Shown here: positions 36,201 through 43,525 of the stretch, piece by piece
Position numbering within the stretch: position 1 is the first letter of the stretch
How the letters are laid out: each line of letters starts with the position of its first letter
From: CAWHYG01 sp963833505
GTDB taxonomy: Bacteria; Eisenbacteria; RBG-16-71-46; CAIMUX01
DNA: 64,000 nucleotides
Assembly (NCBI GenBank): GCA_963833505.1
Contig: CAWHYG010000007.1
Span: forward strand, 1,116,001-1,180,000
Reading direction: 5' to 3'
The notes under the pieces: model-generated
Told to the model about the DNA's origin: nothing
The model's input: only the letters and a program-made list of their open reading frames with translations
The model's database searches: none
Made by a program: the position numbers and the translations under genes

Positions 36201-36974
36201 ATGAGACCGACGACCCGAAGCAAACGACCGGCGGCGTCTCCGGCCAGGGCGCCGGCCACGCTGCGGGCGCGCGCCGGCCGGATCCTCCGAAGGCTGACAC
36301 GGGCCTATCCCGACGCCCGCTGCGCCCTGGATTTCAAGTCGCCGCTGGATCTCCTCGTCGCGACCGTTCTCTCCGCCCAGTGCACGGACAAGCGCGTGAA
36401 CGAAACGACTCCCGCTCTTTTCGTGAAGCATCGCCGGCCGCAGGATTACCTGGATCTCGGATCGGCCGCGCTGGAATCGATGATCCGCCCGACCGGATTC
36501 TTCCGGAACAAGGCGAAATCGATCCTCGGGGCGTGCCGGATCATGGTGGAAGAGTTCGAGGGCCGGGTGCCGGGCACGATGGAGGAGCTTCTGCGTCTTC
36601 CCGGAGTGGGCCGGAAGACCGCCAACGTGATCCTGGGCGAAGCGTTCGATACGCCTGGAATCACGGTCGACACGCATCTCGGCCGCGTGGCCCGCAGGCT
36701 CGATCTAACCCGCCAGGAAGATCCCGTCAAGGCGGAGTTCGAGCTGATGGAGCTCTTCCCGCGGAAGGAATGGACGAGCCTCTCCCACCTCCTGATCGCG
36801 CATGGGAGGGCGGTTTGCGACGCGCGCAAACCGCGATGTCCGGAGTGCCCGGTTCTGGATCTCTGCCCGTATCCGGAAAGCCGTCGCGAGAGCGAAAAGC
36901 CAGCGAGGTCGCAGGCAAGGACTCGGAAGTCGGTCGGAGCCAGGAAGCCGGGCGCGGCCGGCGCAGCAGGATAG
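36201..36974 (+). CDS. nth: endonuclease III
   Basis: DNA glycosylase/AP-lyase that removes oxidised pyrimidines; 257 residues. It has the helix-hairpin-helix LPGVGRKTANVIL with the catalytic Lys, the catalytic Asp in VDTHLGRVARRL, and the 4Fe-4S cluster pattern C-x6-C-x2-C-x5-C (CDARKPRCPECPVLDLC). N- and C-termini carry short Lys/Arg/Ala-rich extensions. Start ATG 36201 has GGAAAG upstream; the open frame reaching back to 35901 crosses repeat DNA and is rejected. Confidence 0.95.
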   Translation: MRPTTRSKRPAASPARAPATLRARAGRILRRLTRAYPDARCALDFKSPLDLLVATVLSAQCTDKRVNETTPALFVKHRRPQDYLDLGSAALESMIRPTGFFRNKAKSILGACRIMVEEFEGRVPGTMEELLRLPGVGRKTANVILGEAFDTPGITVDTHLGRVARRLDLTRQEDPVKAEFELMELFPRKEWTSLSHLLIAHGRAVCDARKPRCPECPVLDLCPYPESRRESEKPARSQARTRKSVGARKPGAAGAAG

Positions 36975-37061
36975 ACCCGGAAGCTGCCGTCATGATCGGG
37001 CGGGTAGTCTCAGCCGGCGGCGGCAAAGGCGGAATCCCCGAAGGCGTTCGGCGACGCCGGG

Positions 37062-37289
37062 CTAGAGACTGATCAGAGCCTCCATCTCGGGGAATCTCTC
37101 GCGGAGAAGGCGCTCCACGCCGGCCTGCAGGGTGAGCTGGGAACTGGGACAGGTGCCGCAGGCTCCCATCAGCTTCACGTAGATCCGGTTGTTCTTGACC
37201 TCGATGACCTCGATGTTGCCGCCGTCCATCATGATGGCGGGACGGATCCGTTCGTCGAGGGCCTCTTCGACCGCATCTTTGGTCAGCAT
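37062..37289 (-). CDS. NifU-like iron-sulfur scaffold protein
   Basis: 75 residues, a stand-alone NifU C-terminal domain that carries and hands on Fe-S clusters. The cluster-binding CxxC is in GACGTCPSS; IRPAIMMDGGNIEV is the conserved N-terminal part. It has its own promoter (37350-37378) with a palindrome pair just upstream. Clients in the window could be ETF-QO, Nth and QueG. Confidence 0.93.
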   Translation of the reverse strand: MLTKDAVEEALDERIRPAIMMDGGNIEVIEVKNNRIYVKLMGACGTCPSSQLTLQAGVERLLRERFPEMEALISL

Positions 37290-37349
37290 GGCGTCGCTCC
37301 TGTTCCTGGAAGCCTTGGACCTCGGCCAGTCCCGCGGTCCTGAATCCCG

Positions 37350-37378
37350 ACTCTATCGGTCTCCGGAGCGAGCGTCAA
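37350..37378 (-). promoter_or_regulatory. sigma70 promoter for NifU-like gene
   Basis: Minus strand TTGACG (37373-37378) and TAGAGT (37350-37355), spacer 17 bp; initiation near 37343, leader about 54 nt. Confidence 0.78.
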
Positions 37379-37384
37379 CGTTCG

Positions 37385-37475
37385 GGCCGGCGCGATCGCG
37401 CCGAGAGGGTCCATCTGCCGGCCACCGGCGGCCGCGTCATGGCCCCCAGGCCGGCGCGATCGCGCCGAGAGGGTC
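37385..37475. promoter_or_regulatory. 27-bp direct repeat with 14-bp palindrome
   Basis: Identical 27-nt segments at 37385-37411 and 37449-37475, each containing the palindrome GGCGCGATCGCGCC (37389-37402 and 37453-37466), spaced 64 bp centre to centre. The nearer one lies about 10 bp upstream of the -35 box of the NifU-like gene promoter, so it may be an operator; a small dispersed repeat is the alternative. The rest of 37290-37621 holds a hairpin and no gene. Confidence 0.5.
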
Positions 37476-37540
37476 GCGTTTCCGACCGGCGGCCGCGCGG
37501 GCGATCCACCGCGCCTGCGACGCCATCGCCGGCGAAGAGA

Positions 37541-37574
37541 AGCGGCCACCATCCTCGAGGGGGCGGTGGCCGCT
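37541..37574 (-). terminator. terminator-like hairpin after secreted protein gene
   Basis: A perfect 10-bp inverted repeat AGCGGCCACC/GGTGGCCGCT around a 14-nt loop, about 50 bp after the minus-strand gene ending at 37622. On that strand TCTCTT follows the stem, a weak T tract. Confidence 0.55.
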
Positions 37575-37621
37575 GCCTGGATCGGTCCGGCAGGGTGCCA
37601 CCGGATCGTCAGGCCCGAGAA

Positions 37622-38221
37622 TCAGGGATACAGCGCCTTGATCCGGCCCCAGGTCGTGTTCGCGACCGGAACCGGCGAGCCGATCTCGATGTCCACGTCG
37701 TCGAGCTGGGTGAGCTGATCTCCGCCGCCCGAATAGCCCCAGAACCGGATGCCGGTCAAGGTTCCGCTCGAACGGAGATGACTGGTCAAGTCCATGTAGG
37801 TCCAGTCGGCGAGCGGATACACGACGAACTCGTCGGACGAGCCGCCGTACAGGAAGTCGACCGCCGCGATCGCAGGATTATCCTGTTTTTCCCAGGCGGA
37901 GACCGAAGTGATGGTGGTCACGTCGACGCCGCCGAAGTCCTGCTCGACCCAGTAGTTGCCGTAATCCATGGCCGAGTAGGTCCCGGAGTGCTTGTCGGCG
38001 CTCGTCACCGTCCAGTTGTTCGTCGTCCACGGCGGCAGGGATCCGGTCTCGAACCCCGGGTTCTGTAGCACGTCAGAGAGGATCGGCGAAGGCTTGCCGG
38101 TCTCAGGCACCGGGTTGTAGTTGTTGGAATCCACGACCATATGCCCGCTCCGGAGCAAGACGGCGTTGGCCAGCGCCGGAACCAGCATCAGAACCAGGAC
38201 CACAAATACCCATCTCTTCAC
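37622..38221 (-). CDS. secreted protein with TTWGRIK C-terminal tail
   Basis: 199 residues, no family named. A signal peptide is clear (VKRWVFVVLVLMLVPALANA, cut near residue 20). The mature part looks like a jelly-roll, carbohydrate-binding-like beta sandwich: NPGFETGSLPPWTTNNWTV, AMDYGNYWVEQDFGGVDV, TLTGIRFWGYSG and QLDDVDIEIG, the last typical of CBM-type folds. It ends NTTWGRIKALYP, nearly the same as the remnant at 17455. GTG start 38221 has AGGAGG five bases upstream, and a promoter precedes it, so it is expressed. The tail may be a sorting or anchoring signal. Confidence 0.82.
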   Translation of the reverse strand: MKRWVFVVLVLMLVPALANAVLLRSGHMVVDSNNYNPVPETGKPSPILSDVLQNPGFETGSLPPWTTNNWTVTSADKHSGTYSAMDYGNYWVEQDFGGVDVTTITSVSAWEKQDNPAIAAVDFLYGGSSDEFVVYPLADWTYMDLTSHLRSSGTLTGIRFWGYSGGGDQLTQLDDVDIEIGSPVPVANTTWGRIKALYP

Positions 38222-38336
38222 GCACACCTCCTGAGGCCCGGGCCTCGTTTCACTCATGAAAGCAGGATCAGTCAGCCCGGCCGGTCGACGCCGAAGCGGA
38301 AACTTCAACGGATACGGACCGGAGAGACACATCTTT

Positions 38337-38365
38337 ATTCTACCTGACGCCGGCACGAAGTTCAA
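38337..38365 (-). promoter_or_regulatory. sigma70 promoter for secreted protein gene
   Basis: Minus strand TTGAAC (38360-38365) and TAGAAT (38337-38342), spacer 17 bp; initiation near 38330 leaves a leader of about 110 nt. The remainder of 38222-38527 shows nothing I can assign. Confidence 0.75.
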
Positions 38366-38527
38366 GTGCGCCCGCTCCCCGGGCTCCCGGGCCGCTCGCG
38401 CCGGTTCAGGAGACGGCGGTTCTCCGGTGCTTCCAGGGACATCGACGGGTTGACCCTCTGCCGGCGCGGCGGTCCGGCAGTCCCGAAGGCCCCGGTGTTC
38501 GCGGCATTCCGCGCCGTCGCCGGGCGG

Positions 38528-39475
38528 TCAGAGGCCGGCGTCCGCCCCGTGGTTCCGGAGAACGGCCGCCGCGTTCCGGCGCATCTCGGCGGCCTTGATC
38601 CGCGTCAGGGCCGTGCCGCGCACTCTCTCGGCGTGAGCCGCGTCATCCTGTGAGGTCCAATCCTCGGATGAGAGATCAGCCATCGTGGCGCGCGGCCGGA
38701 ACCGGTTCTCGGAGGAGACCGGCGCCTTGCGATTCCACGGGCAGACGTCCTGGCAGATGTCGCAGCCGGCCAGCCAGTCGCCGACCTGGCGCGCCTGCTC
38801 CGCGTCGAAGGGGCCGCGGTGCTCGATCGTCAGGTAGGAGATGCACCGCCTGGAGTCGAGCAGGTAGGGCTCGGTCAGCGCTCCGGTCGGGCAGGCCTCG
38901 AGACACGCCGTGCAGGTTCCGCAGTGGTCTTCCACCGGCGGATCCGGCGTCAGCCGGACATCAAGGAAGATCTCGCCAAGAAACAACCAGGAGCCCTCGC
39001 GGGGCGAGATCAGGCAGGTGTTCTTTCCCTGCCACCCGATCCCGGCGGCGGCGGCCCACGCCTTGTCCATCACCGGCGACGTGTCGCAGGCCACGCGGGT
39101 CCGGACTCCGGGACGAACGGCGCGGATCCGGCCTTCCAGCGTCCGCAGCTTCTCCCTCATCACCTGATGGTAGTCATCTCCCCAGGCGTAGCGCGAGATC
39201 CTGGGACCGCCAGGACGGAGCGGCACCGGATCGGGATGGAAGTAGTTGAGCGCCGCCGCGACCACGGAGCGCGCTCCCGGGAGGATCTTCTGAGGATCAA
39301 TCCGCGTCTCCGGATCGCGCGCCATCCAGGCCATTCCGCCGTGAAAACCGGACATGAGCCACTCCAGCAGGCGCCGGCTGCCGGCCGGCTCTTCTGCCGC
39401 GGCGAAGCCGATCCGCGTAAAGCCCAGCTCGAGCCCCCAGGCTCGGATCTCTTCTTTCAGGTCGGGTTCCGGCAC
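38528..39475 (-). CDS. queG: epoxyqueuosine reductase
   Basis: Last step of queuosine tRNA-modification synthesis, a cobalamin and 4Fe-4S enzyme; 315 residues. N-terminal LGFTRIGFA and MAWMARDPETRIDP, the KAWAAAAGIGWQGKNTCLIS segment with catalytic Asp upstream (ACDTSPVMDKA), and two ferredoxin-type clusters (CGTCTACLEACPTGAL and CDICQDVCPWN) match QueG. The C-terminal HEAT-like repeat is shorter than in some homologues. No queuosine partner genes are adjacent. Confidence 0.95.
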   Translation of the reverse strand: MPEPDLKEEIRAWGLELGFTRIGFAAAEEPAGSRRLLEWLMSGFHGGMAWMARDPETRIDPQKILPGARSVVAAALNYFHPDPVPLRPGGPRISRYAWGDDYHQVMREKLRTLEGRIRAVRPGVRTRVACDTSPVMDKAWAAAAGIGWQGKNTCLISPREGSWLFLGEIFLDVRLTPDPPVEDHCGTCTACLEACPTGALTEPYLLDSRRCISYLTIEHRGPFDAEQARQVGDWLAGCDICQDVCPWNRKAPVSSENRFRPRATMADLSSEDWTSQDDAAHAERVRGTALTRIKAAEMRRNAAAVLRNHGADAGL

Positions 39476-39555
39476 CGGCTTCCCCGCTTCCGTCGGGACC
39501 TCCAGACTCGCTGGTCCTGATCTCGAGTCTCCTCTGTCTCGATGGTGCCACGTTC

Positions 39556-39584
39556 TTGCCCCGGCGGGGCCGATTCGTTATGTT
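39556..39584 (+). promoter_or_regulatory. possible promoter for tlpA-like operon
   Basis: TTGCCC (39556-39561) and TATGTT (39579-39584), spacer 17 bp, four of six matches in each box; about 130 bp before the TlpA-like start. Weaker than the other promoters listed. Confidence 0.4.
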
Positions 39585-39716
39585 GTTTGCGATTCCGACG
39601 CCGCGCCTCTGCGCCCCAGGCGCGCCCTCCCACCGCGCACGGAGGACCTTCACAGGGCGGCGCAAGCTGCCGAGTCCGTCACCAGATCGGGGAGCTGACT
39701 TCCCAGGGAGTGTCCG

Positions 39717-40541
39717 ATGCGAGCTTTCGATGGTCCGGCCCGGACCTTGACCGGCATGTTATCCGCCTTTCTGGCTGCTGGTTTCATCGTTGTTTCCCTC
39801 GCGGCCGTGATGCCCGCGATCTCCCGTGCCGGCGACGATCATTCCGCGGCGCCCGCCCAGACCGGGAAAACCGACGTTTCTCCCGGGACGCCGGCGCAGG
39901 GCGCGCCCAACGCGTCTCCGGCCGCGCCGCCCCAGACCGGGTCGACCGGATCGTCCGCGGCGCCGGCTCCGAGCGGGTCGGCGACCGGAGCCGCGCCCCC
40001 GGCGGAATCCAAAGGCGCGGACGAGTCCTACTCCACCGCTCCCGATTTCACCGCCCAGGGAGTCGATGACAAGACCTACACGCTGAAGGACCTGCTGGCC
40101 AAGGGACCGGTCCTCCTCGACTTCTGGACCACCTGGTGCAAGCCCTGCATGATGGAGATTCCCCACCTTCAGAAGATCTGGGAAGCGCATCGGGAGCAGG
40201 GTTTCACGCTGCTCGGCGTGGCCTCGGATGATCCGCGCAGCGCGTCCAAGATCAAGCCGATGGTCCAATCCAAGGGGTTCAAGTTTCCCAACGTCTTTGA
40301 CCCCGACCGCGGCGTCAACAATCTCTTCAACGTGCGCAACTATCCGACCTCCATCCTGATCGCGCCGGACGGGCGCATCGTGGTTTTGGCCCTGGGCTAT
40401 CACCCCGGCGACGAGAAGGAAATGGAGGCGCGCATCGTCTCCCTGCTGCCGCCGGCGAAAGGAAGCGCCGGGTCCGCGCCTTCCGGAACGACGACGCCCG
40501 GCGGATCGGACGCCTCCGGACAGACCGGAGGCAGCCACTGA
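39717..40541 (+). CDS. TlpA-family thioredoxin-like protein
   Basis: Exported thiol oxidoreductase, 274 residues. A hydrophobic segment (residues about 12-35) acts as signal or anchor, followed by a Pro/Ala/Gly/Thr-rich linker (40-105). The thioredoxin fold carries the active site WCKPC with Cys141 and Cys144 and the cis-Pro in YPTSILI. A second low-complexity Gly/Ser tail ends the protein. Its stop overlaps the ATG of the next gene by one base, so it is coupled to the DUF6029 barrel and the Omp28-like lipoprotein; it may keep cysteines of these or of exported proteins reduced. Confidence 0.9.
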   Translation: MRAFDGPARTLTGMLSAFLAAGFIVVSLAAVMPAISRAGDDHSAAPAQTGKTDVSPGTPAQGAPNASPAAPPQTGSTGSSAAPAPSGSATGAAPPAESKGADESYSTAPDFTAQGVDDKTYTLKDLLAKGPVLLDFWTTWCKPCMMEIPHLQKIWEAHREQGFTLLGVASDDPRSASKIKPMVQSKGFKFPNVFDPDRGVNNLFNVRNYPTSILIAPDGRIVVLALGYHPGDEKEMEARIVSLLPPAKGSAGSAPSGTTTPGGSDASGQTGGSH

Positions 40542-42106
40542 TGACTTCAAGGGGGGGCGGGTGGGGAGGGCTGCCGCGCGGTCGAGCGGCCGGAGCGGCG
40601 GCGATGTTTCTGGTTTCGGTGATTGGAATGGGGACGTTCCCGGGCCGGAGCCGGGCCGTGGACACGACCTATCAAGTGGCCGACGAGCTCAGGGCCTGGT
40701 ACGACAACAACAAGAACGAGAGCCTGGTCGACAACCGTCTCGATCTGCTCGTGAATCATGGAGCCTACACTTTGGGCGGAGAGCTCCTCAGTCATGACCC
40801 TTCGAACCCGGGTCTCCTGGATCCTTCCAAGTTCGGCGCGTCCCAGGAGGGAATCCGCAAGCGGTGGTTCGAGGCGAAGACCAAGGACTGGTCGGTCCGG
40901 GTCGGCAACGTCTACGCCTCCTTCGGGCGCGGGCTGGCCCTGCAGATCTACGAGGACCAGGGGATCGACTTCGACAATCCCCTCGACGGCGCCTCCGGCG
41001 AGGCCCGGTTCGGGCCGGCGAACCTCCAGTTCATCGCCGGAACCAACTCCTACGGCCCCGCCGCGATGGTCCTGAAGGGCGGACACGTCGGGTTCGATCT
41101 GCCCGGCGGCTTCAAGACCGGATTCCACGGAGTCTGGAGCGACTATCTCGACACTTCGGGCGGGGCGCGCACCGGCGGCGACCGCCTGTACGGCGGGCTG
41201 CTGGAGAAAAGCCTCGGAACCGGCTTCGACTGGTACGGCGAGTACGTGGTGCGGGACGAGCGGACCGCCGAAGGCACCAGCGCGGGCGTTCCCCAGGGTC
41301 ACGCGAGCTACACGTCGGTCAACCTGAGTCTCGGGCCGGCGCAGTTCCTCGGCGAGTTCAAGGATCTGCTCCGATTCGACCTGCCCCAGATCAAGCGGGA
41401 CAACACCACGCTCCAGACCTGGGTGAATCCGCCGACGGCGGTCCGGCAGCACGCCACGACCCTCTTGAACCGTGGTTCCCACGTGGCCAATATCCGCCTC
41501 GCCGACGAGGAGGGCGGGCTGGCCGAGACCTACATCAACGTGACCGAGAAGACCCGGCTGACCGGAAGCTTCAGCCGCTCTCTCGCCCATCACTCCTACC
41601 AGCCGGCCTGGGAAGCCTACGGCGAACTCGAGCAGCACGTGGGCGAGACCACCGACCTCGTGTTTCGCGCGGACCAGACCCAGGAGACGGTCCTGGAAGT
41701 GACCGACGGCGTCTTCACCGGCCGGATCACTTACAGCGCCAGCCTGGTCGCTCCCATCACGGACGAATGGAGCTTTGATACCACGTTCGAAACCCAATCC
41801 ATCCGGGAGAGCCACACCCTGACCCAGGACTTCCGTTATCCGCTCGACACCAACGACCAGGTGGCCATCCTGACGGTCTCGAAGGCGCCGAACCTGTCCT
41901 GGGCCGTCACGGGCGAATGGACGAACGACCAACGGGAGAATCGCCAGACGTGGCTCTGGCTCGAATGGGATCTCCAGCTCGGGACCCGGCACCATCTGGT
42001 CGTGGGCGGCGGAAGCCTGCGCGGAGGCCAGGTCTGTTCGGGAGGCGTCTGCAAGATCGTCGATCCGTTCCAAGGAGGAAGCCTTGAGCTGCAAACCACC
42101 TTCTGA
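40541..42106 (+). CDS. DUF6029-type outer-membrane beta-barrel
   Basis: 521 residues with an N-terminal signal peptide (cleavage near SRAVD). The rest resembles DUF6029 proteins known from Bacteroidota: RAWYDNNKNESLVDNRLDLLVN and VRVGNVYASFGRGLALQIYED early on, then many amphipathic strands and a terminal strand GGSLELQTTF ending in Phe, as expected for Bam-inserted barrels. Function of the family is unknown. The middle gene of a three-gene operon with TlpA-like and Omp28-like proteins. Confidence 0.85.
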   Translation: MTSRGGGWGGLPRGRAAGAAAMFLVSVIGMGTFPGRSRAVDTTYQVADELRAWYDNNKNESLVDNRLDLLVNHGAYTLGGELLSHDPSNPGLLDPSKFGASQEGIRKRWFEAKTKDWSVRVGNVYASFGRGLALQIYEDQGIDFDNPLDGASGEARFGPANLQFIAGTNSYGPAAMVLKGGHVGFDLPGGFKTGFHGVWSDYLDTSGGARTGGDRLYGGLLEKSLGTGFDWYGEYVVRDERTAEGTSAGVPQGHASYTSVNLSLGPAQFLGEFKDLLRFDLPQIKRDNTTLQTWVNPPTAVRQHATTLLNRGSHVANIRLADEEGGLAETYINVTEKTRLTGSFSRSLAHHSYQPAWEAYGELEQHVGETTDLVFRADQTQETVLEVTDGVFTGRITYSASLVAPITDEWSFDTTFETQSIRESHTLTQDFRYPLDTNDQVAILTVSKAPNLSWAVTGEWTNDQRENRQTWLWLEWDLQLGTRHHLVVGGGSLRGGQVCSGGVCKIVDPFQGGSLELQTTF

Positions 42107-43463
42107 TCGGGCGGCCGCCAGGCGCGGGCGGTTCGCGGAATGGAGGGGCCCGTTCCTGCTCGTCGCGTTGCTTTCCGTGCTCGGTCTGGGATCGTGCCAG
42201 AAGAAGATCGCGTCGCCCACCGAGGGGACGGTGGAGCTGGCGCTCACCACGAACATGTCCGGAGGAGTCGCCGGCGTGCAGGTGTTCGTGGGCGATTCCC
42301 TGCTCTGGACCGCCGGAACGGACAGCCTTCGCCAGCTCATCCTGCCGGCGGGCAATCACGAGATCCGTGTGGTCAAGGCCTGCACCGAGATCCTCCCGGA
42401 TTCCGTCGAGGCGGTGGAGGTGGCGCCGGGAAGCGACCAGACCCTCACCTTCCGACTCGTCGCCAAGGGCGGCATCCAGGTTCTCGCCGCCGCCGGCGAT
42501 CTCGCCATCCAGGGCGCCGACATCAAGCTCGACGGTGTGGCCACCGGCCTGACCACGCCGGCGTCCCTCCCCTGCGTCGCCCCCGGCACGCACACGATCT
42601 CCGTTCAAATGATGGGCTACGACCCCTCGCCCGACACCACGGTCGTGACCGGCAGCACCCCGATGCAGATCCGCCGGCCGCTGGTCCCGTCGGCGCAGCC
42701 CCGCCGGGCCCTCCTCGAGCTCTGCACCGCCACCTTCTGCACGAACTGCTGGTACGCGGACGCCGCGGTCGAGTCCCTGTGGACCGAGCAGTCCCTGGTG
42801 GACAGCGGGTACATCGGTCTGGAGTTGCACCAGCATTATCCCGTCGGACCGGGAGGCGAGGATTCCCTGGAAACGCAGAACCTGGACGCCCGCCGCGCGC
42901 AGCTCGGCGCTCCTTCTTCGCCTCCCACCTGCGAGGTCAGCGCGATCCTGCATCAGACCGGCGCCGGGTCGGGTCCGACGGTGATCCAGCAGCTCCGCGA
43001 CCAGTACCGCGCCATGGTCCACCAGATCCTCGACAGCACACACGGCCCGTCTCCGATCGCGCTCTACTGGAGCAAAGTGGATCTCGAACCGGCCGACAGC
43101 CTGACCGGCACCCTTCGGGTGGTGCTGCTGGAGGACGTCGGGGACACCGCCAACGTCGTGGTCCGCGCGGTCGACTACAAGAACAATCTGGTCACGATCG
43201 GCGCGAAGCTCGGACAGACCCCGCTCATGAACTACTTCCGCGTGGCGCGGGACTATCTCCCCGGCGTCTCGCTGGGCAAGCTCAAGATCTCCCACCGCGG
43301 GGAGTGGGCCGATCTTCACGTCGCCTTCCCGCTGGGCTGGGATCGCAGGAACTCGGGAGCGCTCTGGAGCGAAGCTCACATGGGCGTGGTCGGCTTCGCG
43401 GAACACAGGTCCGCCGGATCCTGGGAGGTTCTCCAGGCCGCGCACCAACCGGTGGCCAATTGA
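42084..43463 (+). CDS. PEGA and Omp28-like thioredoxin-fold lipoprotein
   Basis: 459 residues. A lipobox (LGLGSC, Cys near residue 38) marks a lipoprotein. Residues about 45-205 contain two PEGA-like segments (GVQVFVGDSLLWTAGTDSL..., GADIKLDGVATGLTTPASL...). From about 208 an Omp28-like thioredoxin fold begins with LLELCTATFCTNCWYADAAVESL, which has a CTNC redox-type motif. TTG start 42084, preceded by GGAGG, lies 23 bp inside the end of the barrel gene. In Bacteroidota, Omp28 proteins are surface-exposed; the TlpA-like partner could act on its CTNC pair. Confidence 0.85.
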   Translation: MSCKPPSDRAAARRGRFAEWRGPFLLVALLSVLGLGSCQKKIASPTEGTVELALTTNMSGGVAGVQVFVGDSLLWTAGTDSLRQLILPAGNHEIRVVKACTEILPDSVEAVEVAPGSDQTLTFRLVAKGGIQVLAAAGDLAIQGADIKLDGVATGLTTPASLPCVAPGTHTISVQMMGYDPSPDTTVVTGSTPMQIRRPLVPSAQPRRALLELCTATFCTNCWYADAAVESLWTEQSLVDSGYIGLELHQHYPVGPGGEDSLETQNLDARRAQLGAPSSPPTCEVSAILHQTGAGSGPTVIQQLRDQYRAMVHQILDSTHGPSPIALYWSKVDLEPADSLTGTLRVVLLEDVGDTANVVVRAVDYKNNLVTIGAKLGQTPLMNYFRVARDYLPGVSLGKLKISHRGEWADLHVAFPLGWDRRNSGALWSEAHMGVVGFAEHRSAGSWEVLQAAHQPVAN

Positions 43464-43525
43464 CCGAAGCGGCTCGCGCGGACCGGCGCCAGGAGACCCG
43501 ACGACCGTAGGTCCGGAGGATTCCC

